Assembly (NCBI GenBank): GCA_900553015.1
Contig: USBY01000004.1
Span: 1-64,000, forward strand
Direction of reading: 5' to 3'
DNA from: an uncultured Clostridium sp.
GTDB lineage: Bacteria > Bacillota > Clostridia > TANB77 > CAG-508
Length of the DNA stretch: 64,000 nucleotides
A program made the translations under genes and the position numbers. Shown here in pieces: positions 1 to 9,035 of this stretch; the stretch's first letter is position 1; each line of letters begins with the position of its first letter. The notes below the pieces were generated by a model. The model searched no databases and was not told where the DNA came from. It saw only the letters and a program-made list of their open reading frames with translations.

Positions 1-75
1 CAATCAGAAGCAAAAACACAAACTAAATCAAATAAGAATTCAAAGAAAAAATCAAAAAAGAAGAAAAAGAAATAG
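1..75 (+). CDS. C-terminal tail of an upstream gene (partial)
   Basis: The first 24 codons read in frame to a TAG at 73-75 and encode a tail made almost only of Lys, Ser, Asn, Thr and Gln, ending in a run of lysines. The gene starts outside the window, so its identity cannot be read. In related Clostridia the gene before yicC is often RqcH (fibronectin-binding-like) or a calcium ATPase, and a basic tail would suit an RNA- or ribosome-binding protein. That is inference only. Confidence 0.55.
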   Translation, partial: QSEAKTQTKSNKNSKKKSKKKKKK

Positions 76-87
76 GAGCGTAAAATA

Positions 88-969
88 ATGATAAGAAGTA
101 TGACAGGTTTTGGTAGAGGTTCTTATACTAATGCAGAAAGAGAGTATACTGTAGAAATTAAAGCAGTAAATCACAGATATGCTGATATTAATATAAGACT
201 TCCATATGTGCTAAGCTTTTTAGAAGATAAAATAAAAAAGAAAATACTAGAAAAAATAGAAAGAGGAAAAATAGATGTCAGTATAACTTTTGCAAATAAT
301 AGCAATTTAGGAAAGAAAATTACTATAAATCAGAGTTTAGCAAAGGCATATATTGAAGAATTAAAAAAATTAGAGACAGAAAACGACATAATTAATGATA
401 TCACAGTTATGAAAATAGCAAGATTACCAGATGTTTTAAACATAAGCCAAGATGATAATTCAGATGTTTTGTGGGAAGAATTAAGTATTGCTTTAGAAGA
501 AGCTATAGCTAATTTAGTAGAAACAAGAGAAACAGAAGGTAGAAAATTGTCAGAAGATATGTTAAAAAGACTAGATCTAATTAATGAGAATATTTTAAAT
601 ATTTCACAATATTCTACTGGACTTATTGATCAATATGTAGTAAAATTAAAGGACAGAATAAAGGAAATGCTACAAACAGATATAGTAGATGAAGCAAGGA
701 TTTCACAAGAAGTAGTTCTATATGCAGACAAAACATCAATAGAAGAAGAAATCACAAGATTAAAAAGTCATATTGTACAATTTAAAGAACTATTACAATC
801 TGAAAGTATTAAAAAAGCAGGAAAAAGATTAGATTTTATAATACAAGAGATGAATAGAGAAGTAAATACAATAGGTTCTAAATCAAATTGTTTAGAAATA
901 ACAAATTTAGTAATAGAACTAAAAACTGAACTAGAAGATGTTAGAGAACAAGTTCAAAATATAGAATAG
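88..969 (+). CDS. yicC: YicC/YloC family endoribonuclease
   Basis: This 293-residue protein has full family length. The N-terminal YicC domain opens with the SMTGFGR signature at residues 4-10, and the C-terminal DUF1732 domain ends with the conserved GSKSN...[15 protein letters not shown] block. YicC-family proteins are cytoplasmic endoribonucleases involved in RNA turnover (B. subtilis YloC, E. coli YicC). The ATG follows AGGAGCG at suitable spacing. It is the first gene of a tight unit with remA, rpoZ and gmk, the usual Clostridial and Bacillus order. Family assignment is secure; the RNA targets are unknown. Confidence 0.93.
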   Translation: MIRSMTGFGRGSYTNAEREYTVEIKAVNHRYADINIRLPYVLSFLEDKIKKKILEKIERGKIDVSITFANNSNLGKKITINQSLAKAYIEELKKLETENDIINDITVMKIARLPDVLNISQDDNSDVLWEELSIALEEAIANLVETRETEGRKLSEDMLKRLDLINENILNISQYSTGLIDQYVVKLKDRIKEMLQTDIVDEARISQEVVLYADKTSIEEEITRLKSHIVQFKELLQSESIKKAGKRLDFIIQEMNREVNTIGSKSNCLEITNLVIELKTELEDVREQVQNIE

Positions 970-983
970 GAAGTGATTTTATA

Positions 984-1232
984 ATGCAATTAGTAAATAT
1001 TGGTTTTGGAAATATAGTTTCTGCAAATAGAATTATAGCAATAGTAAGTCCAGAATCTGCACCTATAAAAAGAATGGTGCAAGAGGCAAAAGATAAAGGA
1101 ACAGCAATAGATGCCACATATGGAAGAAGAACAAGAGCTGTAGTTATTACAGATTCAGATCATTTAATACTTTCTGCACTTCAACCAGAAACAGTAGCAT
1201 CAAGACTAGACAAGAATATAGAAAATAATTAA
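984..1232 (+). CDS. remA: extracellular matrix regulator RemA (DUF370)
   Basis: This 82-residue protein is a full-length DUF370/RemA family member, with the typical start [18 protein letters not shown] and the basic YGRRTRAV patch near residues 46-53. In B. subtilis RemA is a DNA-binding activator of biofilm matrix genes that forms ring-like oligomers. In Clostridia it is conserved beside gmk and rpoZ, but its regulon is largely unstudied. It starts 14 bases after yicC and is probably co-transcribed with it. Confidence 0.93.
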   Translation: MQLVNIGFGNIVSANRIIAIVSPESAPIKRMVQEAKDKGTAIDATYGRRTRAVVITDSDHLILSALQPETVASRLDKNIENN

Positions 1233-1246
1233 GGGAGGAATTTAAT

Positions 1247-1435
1247 ATGTTAGTTAAACCATCTGTAACAGATTTATTAACAAAAGTAGATAATAGATAT
1301 ACTTTAGTAATTATGGTCTCTAAAAGGGCAAGACAAATAGCAGCAGGAAAACCTACTGTAACAAAAGTAAAATCTCATTCAGCTGTAACACTAGCAACTA
1401 ACGAAGTAGCTGAAGGAAAGGTGGTTTTATGCTAG
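1247..1435 (+). CDS. rpoZ: DNA-directed RNA polymerase subunit omega
   Basis: This 62-residue protein matches the short Firmicute omega subunit. It has the family start with PSVTDLLTKVDNRYTL, then the conserved SKRARQIAAG helix (residues 25-34) that contacts beta-prime. Omega assists RNA polymerase assembly. GGGAGG lies just upstream of the ATG. Its stop overlaps the first seven bases of gmk, so the two are probably translationally coupled. In Bacillus the order is gmk then rpoZ; here it is reversed. Confidence 0.92.
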   Translation: MLVKPSVTDLLTKVDNRYTLVIMVSKRARQIAAGKPTVTKVKSHSAVTLATNEVAEGKVVLC

Positions 1436-2004
1436 TTATATTGTCTGGTGTTGCTGGAGCAGGAAAAAATACTATTCAAAAAGAACTAATTAAAAGAATG
1501 GAAAATGTAATAGCAATACCTTCTTATACAGATAGAGAAGTAAGACCAGGAGATGTACCAGGAGAAACATATAATTTTGTTTCAACAGAAGAATTTGAAA
1601 GAATGATAAAAGATGGGGAATTATATGAATATGACGTACATCATAATCATTATTATGGGACATCAAGAAAAATTTTAAATGAAAGAATAAAAGAAGGAAA
1701 AATTATTGTAAAAGATATAGATGTAAATGGAACTCAACATTTAATCGAACTATTAAAACAAGACACGAAAGTAGTAACAATATTTTTAAGAGTTCCAAAA
1801 GCTGAACTACAAAAAAGATTAGAAAGTAGAATAGACAAACCAAGCCCAAAAGAGATTCAATTAAGATTAAATAGATTCGATTTTGAAGAATCAAAAATTG
1901 GGATATATGACTATGTAATAAAAAATAACGATTTAGAAAAAACGGTATCTATAATACAAAAAATAATCGAAGAAGAAGCTAAAGTAAAAAATCCAGAGTT
2001 TTAA
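1429..2004 (+). CDS. gmk: guanylate kinase
   Basis: This 191-residue protein has the guanylate kinase fold, which phosphorylates GMP to GDP with ATP. The P-loop GVAGAGKNT is at residues 7-15. It differs from the common GPSGAGKGT but keeps the Gly, Lys and final Thr. The GMP-binding segment SYTDREVRPGDVPGETYNF and the YEYDVHHNHYYGT block follow. It overlaps rpoZ by seven bases. A stable hairpin with a T-run follows the stop, so this is probably the end of the yicC-remA-rpoZ-gmk unit. Confidence 0.93.
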   Translation: MLVILSGVAGAGKNTIQKELIKRMENVIAIPSYTDREVRPGDVPGETYNFVSTEEFERMIKDGELYEYDVHHNHYYGTSRKILNERIKEGKIIVKDIDVNGTQHLIELLKQDTKVVTIFLRVPKAELQKRLESRIDKPSPKEIQLRLNRFDFEESKIGIYDYVIKNNDLEKTVSIIQKIIEEEAKVKNPEF

Positions 2005-2008
2005 AATT

Positions 2009-2053
2009 AAGATATTGTTGTTCTTATATAAAAAAGAATAATAATATCTTTTT
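2009..2053 (+). terminator. intrinsic terminator after gmk
   Basis: A 15-bp stem (2011-2025 with 2034-2048, one G-U pair) with an 8-nt loop is followed by TTTTT. It separates the yicC-gmk unit from priA-def-fmt. Confidence 0.75.
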
Positions 2054-2079
2054 CTATATATCTAGAATAAGGAGACAAA

Positions 2080-4320
2080 ATGATAGCAGAAGTAATTATA
2101 GAATCTAATGTAAAAACTTTAAATAGGCATTTTGACTACAATATACCAAAAGAAATGGAAAATAATATATCAATAGGAAGTAGAGTACTAATTCCTTTCG
2201 GAAGAAGTAAGAAATTAGAAGAAGGATTTGTAACTAACATTAAAGAAAGTACGGAATATGAAGTAAAAGACATTGCTAAAATAGAAGAACAATCTTTAAC
2301 AACCGAAAAAATAATTTTAGCTAAATGGATGGCAAAAAGATATTTTTCAAATGTAGCAGAATGTATGAAATTAATGCTTAAACCAGGAACAACTACAAAG
2401 AATTTTGCAAATCGTGCAAAAGATAAAACAGCGATATTTGTTTCTTTAGTTATGAGTAATGAACAAACATTGGATTATATCAACAATAAGAAGATAAAAT
2501 CAGAAAAACAAAAAAGACTTTTAGAATATTTAATAAAAAACGGACAAACCTTGCACTCAGAATTAATAGAAAAAACAGATACTTCAAGATCAATTGTAAA
2601 AACTCTAGAAAAGAATGGATTTTTAAAACTACAAGAACAAAAGGTAGTAAGAGATCCTTTATTACACAAAGATATTACAAGAACAAAAAATTTACAATTT
2701 ACAACTGAACAACAAATAGCGTATTCTAAAATTGCAGATTCAATAGAAAGAAAAGAATTTAAAAAATATTTATTATATGGTGTAACTGGTTCTGGAAAAA
2801 CAGAAATATATTTACAATTAATAGAAAAAATAGTAGAACAAGGTAAAAGTGCTATAATGCTAGTTCCAGAAATTTCACTTACACCACAAATGATTAATAG
2901 ATTTATAGAAAGATTTGGAAAAGACATTATCTCTGTATTGCATAGTAAATTATCTGTTGGCGAAAGACATGACAGCTGGCAACGAATAGAAAGTGGTGAG
3001 GCAAGAATTGTTATAGGTGCTAGGTCAGCAATTTTTGCACCAGTTAAAAATCTTGGGATAATAATAATTGATGAAGAGCATGATTCTTCTTATAAATCAG
3101 AAATGCCACCTAGATATAATGCAAAAGAAGTAGCAACAGAGCTAGCTAAATATAATAAAATACCTGTATTATTAGGGAGTGCAACACCTGATATAACAAC
3201 ATTTTATGAAGCACAAAAAGGAGATATAGAACTTTTAAAATTAACTAAAAGAGCAAATAACTCTAATTTGCCAAGTATACAAGTTGTAGATTTAAAACAG
3301 GAACTTGCCAATGGCAATAGAACAATGATTAGTGTTAAATTATATAAGTTAATAGAAGAAAATTTAAAGAATAAGAAACAAACGATTCTTTTCTTAAATA
3401 GAAGGGGATTTTCTACATTTATAATGTGTAGAGATTGCGGATATGTAGCTAAATGCAAAAATTGCAATATAAGTCTTACATATCACAAAAAAGAAGAAAA
3501 ATTAAAATGCCACTATTGTGGATACGAGGAATCTTTAGTTAAGATATGTCCTAATTGTGGTAGCAAGAAAATAAGACATTTTGGAACAGGAACTCAAAAA
3601 TTAGAACTGGAAATAAATAAAATGTTTCCAAAAGCTTCAACAATTAGAATGGATATAGACACAGTGACAAAGAAAAATTCACATGAAGAAATTCTTAGAA
3701 AGTTCAATGAGGAAAAAATAGATATACTAATTGGAACACAAATGATTGTTAAAGGTCATCATTTTCCAGATGTTACATTGGTTGGTGTTGTTTCTGCAGA
3801 TGGAAGTCTAAATATAGATGATTATAGGGCAAGTGAAAGAACATTCGATTTGCTTGTACAAGTAGCAGGAAGAGCTGGAAGAGAAAAATTACCAGGAAAT
3901 GTAATAATTCAAACATATAATCCAGATAATTATAGTATTCAATATTCTAAAAAACAAAACTATGAAGAGTTTTATAATATAGAAATAAAATTAAGAAAGC
4001 AATTGAGATATCCGCCTTTTTGTGATATAATTATGTTTGGAATAAGCGGTGAAAGAGAAGAAATTGTATCTAAAACTGCTAATCAACTATATACTAATTT
4101 ACATAAAAAAATACAACAAGAAGATATATCTGCAAACATTTTAAAACCATTACCTGCACCAATAGATAAAATAAAAAATAGGTATAGATGGAGAATAATA
4201 ATAAAAGCAGAAGTAAACGACGAATTAATAGAGATTATAAATGAATGCTTATATGACAAAGAATTATTAAAAAATAATGCAAGAGTTATTGCAGATATAA
4301 ATCCAACAAATATGATGTGA
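2080..4320 (+). CDS. priA: primosomal replication protein PriA (3'-5' DNA helicase)
   Basis: This 746-residue protein is a full-length PriA, the superfamily 2 helicase that restarts stalled replication forks. The N-terminal 3'-DNA-binding domain is followed by Walker A GVTGSGKTE at residues 234-242 and the DEEH box at 331-334. A zinc-binding insert has eight cysteines at 450, 453, 459, 462, 477, 480, 490 and 493. The helicase C domain carries GTQMIVKGHHFP and QVAGRAGR. It is preceded by a terminator and an AAGGAG site and leads the priA-def-fmt unit. The coaBC gene that precedes priA in Bacillus is absent here. Confidence 0.95.
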   Translation: MIAEVIIESNVKTLNRHFDYNIPKEMENNISIGSRVLIPFGRSKKLEEGFVTNIKESTEYEVKDIAKIEEQSLTTEKIILAKWMAKRYFSNVAECMKLMLKPGTTTKNFANRAKDKTAIFVSLVMSNEQTLDYINNKKIKSEKQKRLLEYLIKNGQTLHSELIEKTDTSRSIVKTLEKNGFLKLQEQKVVRDPLLHKDITRTKNLQFTTEQQIAYSKIADSIERKEFKKYLLYGVTGSGKTEIYLQLIEKIVEQGKSAIMLVPEISLTPQMINRFIERFGKDIISVLHSKLSVGERHDSWQRIESGEARIVIGARSAIFAPVKNLGIIIIDEEHDSSYKSEMPPRYNAKEVATELAKYNKIPVLLGSATPDITTFYEAQKGDIELLKLTKRANNSNLPSIQVVDLKQELANGNRTMISVKLYKLIEENLKNKKQTILFLNRRGFSTFIMCRDCGYVAKCKNCNISLTYHKKEEKLKCHYCGYEESLVKICPNCGSKKIRHFGTGTQKLELEINKMFPKASTIRMDIDTVTKKNSHEEILRKFNEEKIDILIGTQMIVKGHHFPDVTLVGVVSADGSLNIDDYRASERTFDLLVQVAGRAGREKLPGNVIIQTYNPDNYSIQYSKKQNYEEFYNIEIKLRKQLRYPPFCDIIMFGISGEREEIVSKTANQLYTNLHKKIQQEDISANILKPLPAPIDKIKNRYRWRIIIKAEVNDELIEIINECLYDKELLKNNARVIADINPTNMM

Positions 4321-4341
4321 TTTTTATAAAAGGAGGAAAAA

Positions 4342-4815
4342 ATGGCAATTAGATTAATTAGACAAAACGGAGATGAAATATTAAGAAAAAGAGCAAGGGA
4401 AGTAGAAAAGTTTGATGATAAATTAAAAGAACTTGTAGATGATATGATAGAAACTATGCATAAAAATAACGGAGTAGGATTAGCTGCACAACAAGTTGGA
4501 ATATTAAAAAGAGTTATTGTAATAGATATATATGATGGAAAGGGACCTATTGTACTAATAAATCCTGTAATTACAAAAACAAAAGGAGAACATGAGGTAG
4601 AAGAAGGTTGTCTAAGTTTTCCTAATCAATTTGCTGTACTTTTAAGACCAAAAGAAGTAGAAGCAGAATATTATGATTTAGATGGTAAAAAACAAAAAAT
4701 TAAAGCAAAAGACTTATTAGCGCAAGCAATTTGTCACGAGACTGATCATTTGGATGGAATTTTATTTGTAGACAATATGTTACCTGGAACATTAGAAACT
4801 ATTAAGCCAGAATAA
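4342..4815 (+). CDS. def: peptide deformylase
   Basis: This 157-residue metalloenzyme removes the N-formyl group from new proteins. All three motifs are present: GVGLAAQQVG from residue 44, EGCLS with metal ligand Cys90, and HETDH with ligands His132 and His136 and catalytic Glu133. AGGAGG stands just before the ATG. It lies between priA and fmt, the classic def-fmt pairing that couples formylation and deformylation. A second, more divergent deformylase is encoded at 48744-49274. Confidence 0.95.
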   Translation: MAIRLIRQNGDEILRKRAREVEKFDDKLKELVDDMIETMHKNNGVGLAAQQVGILKRVIVIDIYDGKGPIVLINPVITKTKGEHEVEEGCLSFPNQFAVLLRPKEVEAEYYDLDGKKQKIKAKDLLAQAICHETDHLDGILFVDNMLPGTLETIKPE

Positions 4816-4854
4816 TGGATATAGATTATTTGTAATTTTAAAAGGAGATTGTTT

Positions 4855-5850
4855 ATGTTAAAAATATTATTTATGGGAACTCCAGATTTTGCACAAGAAT
4901 CATTAAAAAGTATATATAATGCAGGATTCGAAATAATTGGAGTAGTAACAAATCCGGATAAACCAAAAGGAAGAGGAATGAAGCTAGCACATTCATCAGT
5001 AAAAGAATATGCTTTAGAAAAAAATCTAAAAATTTATCAACCAATTAAAATAAAAAATAATACAGAATTTTTAGATGAAATTAAAACTTTGGATCCAGAT
5101 GTAATTTGTGTTGTAGCATATGGAAAAATTTTACCAAAAGAAATATTAGAAATTCCTAAGTTAGGTTGTATAAATGTTCATGGTTCATTACTTCCTAAAT
5201 ATAGAGGAGCTGCGCCAATTCAATGGGCAGTTTTAAATGGTGACAAAACTACTGGAATTACAACAATGTATATGAACGAAGGTATGGATACAGGAGATAT
5301 GATTCTTAAACAAGAAGTTGAAATTGGTCCAGAGGAAACAACAGGCGAATTATGGCAAAAACTTTCTAAGATTGGTGGAGAAATCTTAGTAAAGACTTTG
5401 AAATTAATAGAAGAAGGTAAAGCACCAAGGGAAAAACAAACAGAAGAAGCAACTTTAGCGCCAATGCTTAATAAAGAAATGGCATTAATAGACTGGGAAA
5501 ACTCTGATGCAAATAAGATTCATAATTTAATTAGGGGACTTAACCCAATAATGGGAGCATATTCATATATAGATGGTAAGAAAATCAAATTTTGGAAATC
5601 AAAAGTATTAACAAAGGAAGAATTCTTTTCATATAAAACCGAATTTGAAGAATATGAAGCTAAGTTTAATAATCTAGTACCAGGAACAATTTTAATTGCA
5701 GATGATAAAGATGGATTATATATAAAAGCTAATGGTGGAGTATTAAAAATATTAGAGATTCAAGGCGAAAATGCAAAAAGAATGCCTACAGCAGATTTTT
5801 TAAGAGGAAATCATTTAATTGCAGGTATGATTTTTTCTAAAGAGGTATAA
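4855..5850 (+). CDS. fmt: methionyl-tRNA formyltransferase
   Basis: This 331-residue enzyme formylates initiator Met-tRNA using 10-formyl-THF. The N-terminal domain starts with ILFMGTPDFA, and the active-site block HGSLLPKYRGAAPIQ starts near residue 109, followed by GITTMYMNEGMDTGDM. The C-terminal OB-like domain follows. The ATG at 4855 is chosen because GGAG at 4844-4847 sits seven bases before it; a TTG two codons upstream would be too close. The fhs gene in this window makes the folate precursor of its formyl donor. Confidence 0.95.
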   Translation: MLKILFMGTPDFAQESLKSIYNAGFEIIGVVTNPDKPKGRGMKLAHSSVKEYALEKNLKIYQPIKIKNNTEFLDEIKTLDPDVICVVAYGKILPKEILEIPKLGCINVHGSLLPKYRGAAPIQWAVLNGDKTTGITTMYMNEGMDTGDMILKQEVEIGPEETTGELWQKLSKIGGEILVKTLKLIEEGKAPREKQTEEATLAPMLNKEMALIDWENSDANKIHNLIRGLNPIMGAYSYIDGKKIKFWKSKVLTKEEFFSYKTEFEEYEAKFNNLVPGTILIADDKDGLYIKANGGVLKILEIQGENAKRMPTADFLRGNHLIAGMIFSKEV

Positions 5851-5899
5851 TTTTTAGAGCATTAAATATTTTTTGGAAAATAGTTGTAAAAATATATAG

Positions 5900-5943
5900 A
5901 AATTGATATACTTGATACAGATTTTAAGTATATCAATTTTTTT
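5900..5943 (+). terminator. intrinsic terminator after fmt
   Basis: A perfect 12-bp stem (5902-5913 with 5926-5937) with a 12-nt loop runs into a seven-T tract. It ends the priA-def-fmt unit. Confidence 0.85.
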
Positions 5944-5993
5944 GTTATGTAATACTCTTGAACGATGCTAGAGTAAATATAGGAGGGATAACT

Positions 5994-6392
5994 ATGGAAG
6001 AAAATAATGAGAATGTAAATTTAGTAGAAAATATTTTAAACGAGGAAGAAGATAACATAAATATCGCAGAAGAAGTTATAACAACTATTGCAGGAATTGC
6101 TGTTTCAGAAATCTCAGGAGTTGCTGAAATGGCAGGTGGAATAGCTGGTGGTATAACAGAAGTATTAAGTGGAAAGAAAAATTTAAGCAAAGGTATTAAA
6201 GCAGAAACTGATGGAAATAATGTAAAAATAGATGTAAACATAATTGTAAATTATGGTGTTCGTATACCAGATGTAGCTTTCGATATTCAAAATAAAGTAA
6301 AACAATCAGTAGAAACAATGACAGGATTAAAAGTAAATGAAGTAAATGTACATGTTCAAGGTGTAAATATAGAAAAAACAGAAGAAAACTAA
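5994..6392 (+). CDS. Asp23/Gls24 family envelope stress response protein
   Basis: This 132-residue protein has the Asp23 fold. After an acidic N-terminus come INIAEEVITTIAGIAVSEISGV and the later NIIVNYGVRIPDVAFDIQNKVKQSVETMTG, the two hallmark segments of Asp23/Gls24 (YloU-like) proteins. In staphylococci Asp23 coats the inner face of the membrane through the anchor AmaP, which is the next gene. The ATG at 5994 has AGGAGG seven bases upstream; an upstream TTG at 5958 has no such site. It is first in the asp23-amaP-DUF2273-nusB-xse cluster. Confidence 0.9.
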   Translation: MEENNENVNLVENILNEEEDNINIAEEVITTIAGIAVSEISGVAEMAGGIAGGITEVLSGKKNLSKGIKAETDGNNVKIDVNIIVNYGVRIPDVAFDIQNKVKQSVETMTGLKVNEVNVHVQGVNIEKTEEN

Positions 6393-6402
6393 GGAGGAAA
6401 AT

Positions 6403-6957
6403 ATGAAATTTTTAGATAGATTTATATTAGTTATATTTTCAATAATAATGTTTGTATTGTCAGTAATTACAGCAAGTATAATATTTGGTTGGATAGAATT
6501 AGAAAATTTAATGCCATATTTAGAAAGTGCATTATCTACAGAACCAACTTCTAATATAATATTAGGTGTTTCAATTGTGTTTATACTACTAGCATTAAAA
6601 GCGATTTTCTTTGGTGGCAAAGATGAAAGAGCTACTAAAGATGGTATTTTAATGGAAAATGATAATGGAAGATTATTAATTTCTAAAGATACTCTAGAGA
6701 ACCTAGTTGTAAATATAGTTAATGGGTTTGATGGAACAGAAAATGTTGTAGCAAAAGTTGGATTAGATAAAGAAAATAATTTAAGAGTATATGTTACATT
6801 ATATGTACATCCAAATATTGTAATAAAAGATTTAACTGCAAGTATACAAAATAGAGTAAAAGAAGCCATAAAGAAAACTTCAGATTTAGAAACTAAAGCA
6901 GTAAATGTAAGAGTTAGAAATATTACTCCAACAGTAGAAAACAAGGTAGAAGGTTAG
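6403..6957 (+). CDS. amaP: alkaline shock response membrane anchor protein AmaP
   Basis: This 184-residue protein has two N-terminal transmembrane helices (about residues 5-28 and 48-67). A cytoplasmic Asp23-like domain follows, with LRVYVTLYVHPNIVIKDLTASIQNRVKEAI near residues 120-150. AmaP anchors Asp23 at the membrane. It begins ten bases after the Asp23 gene behind AAGGAGG. The shared Asp23-like half suggests that the two proteins co-assemble. Assignment rests on both topology and gene order. Confidence 0.88.
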   Translation: MKFLDRFILVIFSIIMFVLSVITASIIFGWIELENLMPYLESALSTEPTSNIILGVSIVFILLALKAIFFGGKDERATKDGILMENDNGRLLISKDTLENLVVNIVNGFDGTENVVAKVGLDKENNLRVYVTLYVHPNIVIKDLTASIQNRVKEAIKKTSDLETKAVNVRVRNITPTVENKVEG

Positions 6958-6971
6958 AAAGGGAGATAAAT

Positions 6972-7175
6972 ATGAATAATTTTAAAGATTTTGTTTCTGA
7001 ATATAGTGGAGCTATAATTGGTGCTGTCATTGCAATATTAATTCTATTAACAGGTTTATACAAGTTAATTATTGGTATTATATTAATTGTGATGGGCATT
7101 TTTATAGGAAATTATGTTCAAAGAAATAAATATGCAGTAAAAGAAAAATTAAAAAATTTTATAGACAAAATGTAA
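6972..7175 (+). CDS. DUF2273 family small membrane protein
   Basis: This 67-residue protein has two closely spaced hydrophobic helices (about residues 13-30 and 33-48) and a basic tail. It matches the DUF2273 family, which lies between amaP and nusB in many Clostridia and Bacilli. It is probably a small partner of the Asp23/AmaP envelope complex, but no biochemical role is established. GGGAG precedes the ATG. Confidence 0.82.
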   Translation: MNNFKDFVSEYSGAIIGAVIAILILLTGLYKLIIGIILIVMGIFIGNYVQRNKYAVKEKLKNFIDKM

Positions 7176-7187
7176 GAGGGGAATTAA

Positions 7188-7595
7188 ATGGAAAAATCAG
7201 CAAAAAGAGAATTAACATTTAAAATATTATATAGCGGACAAATAAATAAAGAAATGAATAAAGAAGAATTAGAAATTTTCTTAGATGAAAATAATCTAAA
7301 AGAAAGAGATAAAGAAGATATACAAAATGCTATAAATTCAATAAATAATAATATAGGAGACATTACAGAAAAAATTTCAAAGAATCTTAAAGATAATTGG
7401 ACAATAGATAGAATATCTAAGATTGATAAAGCTTTATTAATATTAGCAATTTATGAAATTCAGTATAAAGAAATTCCTTTTAAAGTAGTAATAAATGAAG
7501 TTGTAGAACTTGCTAAAAAATATGGTGAAGATACATCTGCATCATTTATTAATGGAGTACTTGCAAATGTGGTTAAGGAGTTAAATATAGAATAA
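7188..7595 (+). CDS. nusB: transcription antitermination factor NusB
   Basis: This 135-residue all-helical protein starts with the NusB pattern KRELTFKILYSGQ and has the conserved C-terminal VVINEVVELAKKYGEDTSASFINGVLANV. NusB binds boxA RNA with S10 and promotes antitermination on rRNA operons. Its stop overlaps the start of xseA by one base (TAATG), which implies translational coupling. Its place between the Asp23 cluster and exonuclease VII is typical of Clostridia. Confidence 0.93.
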   Translation: MEKSAKRELTFKILYSGQINKEMNKEELEIFLDENNLKERDKEDIQNAINSINNNIGDITEKISKNLKDNWTIDRISKIDKALLILAIYEIQYKEIPFKVVINEVVELAKKYGEDTSASFINGVLANVVKELNIE

Positions 7596-8782
7596 TGGAA
7601 TATAAAGCAATATCTGTAACAGAATTAAATAGTTATATAAAAAATAAAATAGCGGATGATGAATACTTAAATAATATATTAATTAAAGGAGAAATCTCAA
7701 ATTTTAAGCACCATTACACTGGTCATATGTATTTTACATTAAAAGATGACAATTCTTTAATTAAATGTATTATGTTTAAATCATATACATCTAATTTAAA
7801 ATTTGTACCAAAAGATGGAATGAGTGTGTTAGCTTTTGGTACAGTTTCAGTTTTTGAAAGAGATGGCGTGTATCAATTATATTGTAAAGCTATGCAAGAA
7901 GATGGAATGGGAAGTCTTTACGCTGCATACGAAGAGTTAAAAGCTAAATTAGAAAAAGAAGGATTATTTAGTCAAGAACATAAAAAACAATTACCAGTTA
8001 TGCCAAAAGTTATAGGTGTATTAACTTCTAATACAGGTTCAGTAATTAAAGATATTATAAATGTTTCTACAAGAAGAAATCCAAATGTATATATAAGACT
8101 ATATCCAGTTCCTGTTCAAGGAGAAGGCGCAGGAGAGAAGATTGCAGAAGCTATTAAAATAATGAATAAAAATAAATTAGCTGATGTCTTGATATTGGCA
8201 AGAGGAGGAGGCTCGTTAGAGGATTTATGGCCTTTTAACGAAGAAATTGTAGCAAGAGCTATTTATGAGTCAGAGCTTCCAATTGTTTCAGCAGTAGGAC
8301 ATGAAACGGACTTTTCTATTTCGGATTTTGTGGCAGATTTGCGTGCTCCAACGCCTTCAGCTGCAGCGGAAATAGTGGTGCCTAATATAGCAGATATAAT
8401 GCAAAATTTAAGTACATATAATATTAGATTAAAAAATGCATTAAAGAAAAAAGTAGAACTAATGCAGATGAGATATGAAAAATGTATGAGGAGTAGAGTT
8501 TATACTGATCCATTAAAATTTGTAAATGATAATTATTTAAAATTAGACATGTTAGTAAAATCTATAACAAATAGTGTAACAAATAAACTTCAAGTAAGTA
8601 AAACACAAGCTATAAAGAATTTTTCTAAATTAGATGCATTAAGTCCTCTAAAAACTTTAAGTAGAGGATATTCGATAATAGAAAAAAATAATGGTATTGT
8701 AAAGAGTATAGCTGACTTACAAAAAGATGATACAATAAATATTCGAATGCAAGATGGCGAGAAGCAAGCTAAAATTCTTTAG
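7595..8782 (+). CDS. xseA: exodeoxyribonuclease VII large subunit
   Basis: This 395-residue protein has the N-terminal OB-fold (about residues 5-100) with GEISNFKHHYTGHMYFTLKD. The catalytic Exonuc_VII_L domain follows, with LARGGGSLEDLWPFNEE, SAVGHETDFSISDFVADLRAPTPSAAAE and the C-terminal LSRGYSI. Exonuclease VII degrades single-stranded DNA in both directions. A one-base overlap with nusB and an adjacent xseB place it in one operon. Confidence 0.95.
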   Translation: MEYKAISVTELNSYIKNKIADDEYLNNILIKGEISNFKHHYTGHMYFTLKDDNSLIKCIMFKSYTSNLKFVPKDGMSVLAFGTVSVFERDGVYQLYCKAMQEDGMGSLYAAYEELKAKLEKEGLFSQEHKKQLPVMPKVIGVLTSNTGSVIKDIINVSTRRNPNVYIRLYPVPVQGEGAGEKIAEAIKIMNKNKLADVLILARGGGSLEDLWPFNEEIVARAIYESELPIVSAVGHETDFSISDFVADLRAPTPSAAAEIVVPNIADIMQNLSTYNIRLKNALKKKVELMQMRYEKCMRSRVYTDPLKFVNDNYLKLDMLVKSITNSVTNKLQVSKTQAIKNFSKLDALSPLKTLSRGYSIIEKNNGIVKSIADLQKDDTINIRMQDGEKQAKIL

Positions 8783-8796
8783 GATATGGGGGAAAT

Positions 8797-9024
8797 ATGG
8801 AAGAGATTAATTTTGAAGAAGCAATGAAAAAATTAGAGCAAATCACAGCTGAATTAGAAAAAGGAGATTTATCATTAGATGAAGCTGTTAAAAAATTTGA
8901 AGAAGGTATAAAACTTTCAAAAGAATGTAATAAAATATTAGAAGATTCAGAAAAGAGAATCAATATCTTAATAAATAATGATGGAAATATAACAGAAGAG
9001 AATTTTTTACCAAAGGAAGGATAG
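8797..9024 (+). CDS. xseB: exodeoxyribonuclease VII small subunit
   Basis: This 75-residue protein has the XseB two-helix hairpin: FEEAMKKLEQITAELEKGDLSLDEAVKKFEEGIKL is the family signature. The small subunit packs along the XseA coiled coil. It follows xseA by 14 bases behind a GGGGG site. Confidence 0.94.
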   Translation: MEEINFEEAMKKLEQITAELEKGDLSLDEAVKKFEEGIKLSKECNKILEDSEKRINILINNDGNITEENFLPKEG

Positions 9025-9035
9025 GATAAAGGGAG

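Noticed and set aside
4855..5850. fmt as part of an acetogenesis cluster with fhs
   Set aside because: fhs is six genes away and the other Wood-Ljungdahl genes are not in the window.
5958..5993. TTG start for the Asp23 protein
   Set aside because: No ribosome site; AGGAGG lies right before the ATG at 5994.
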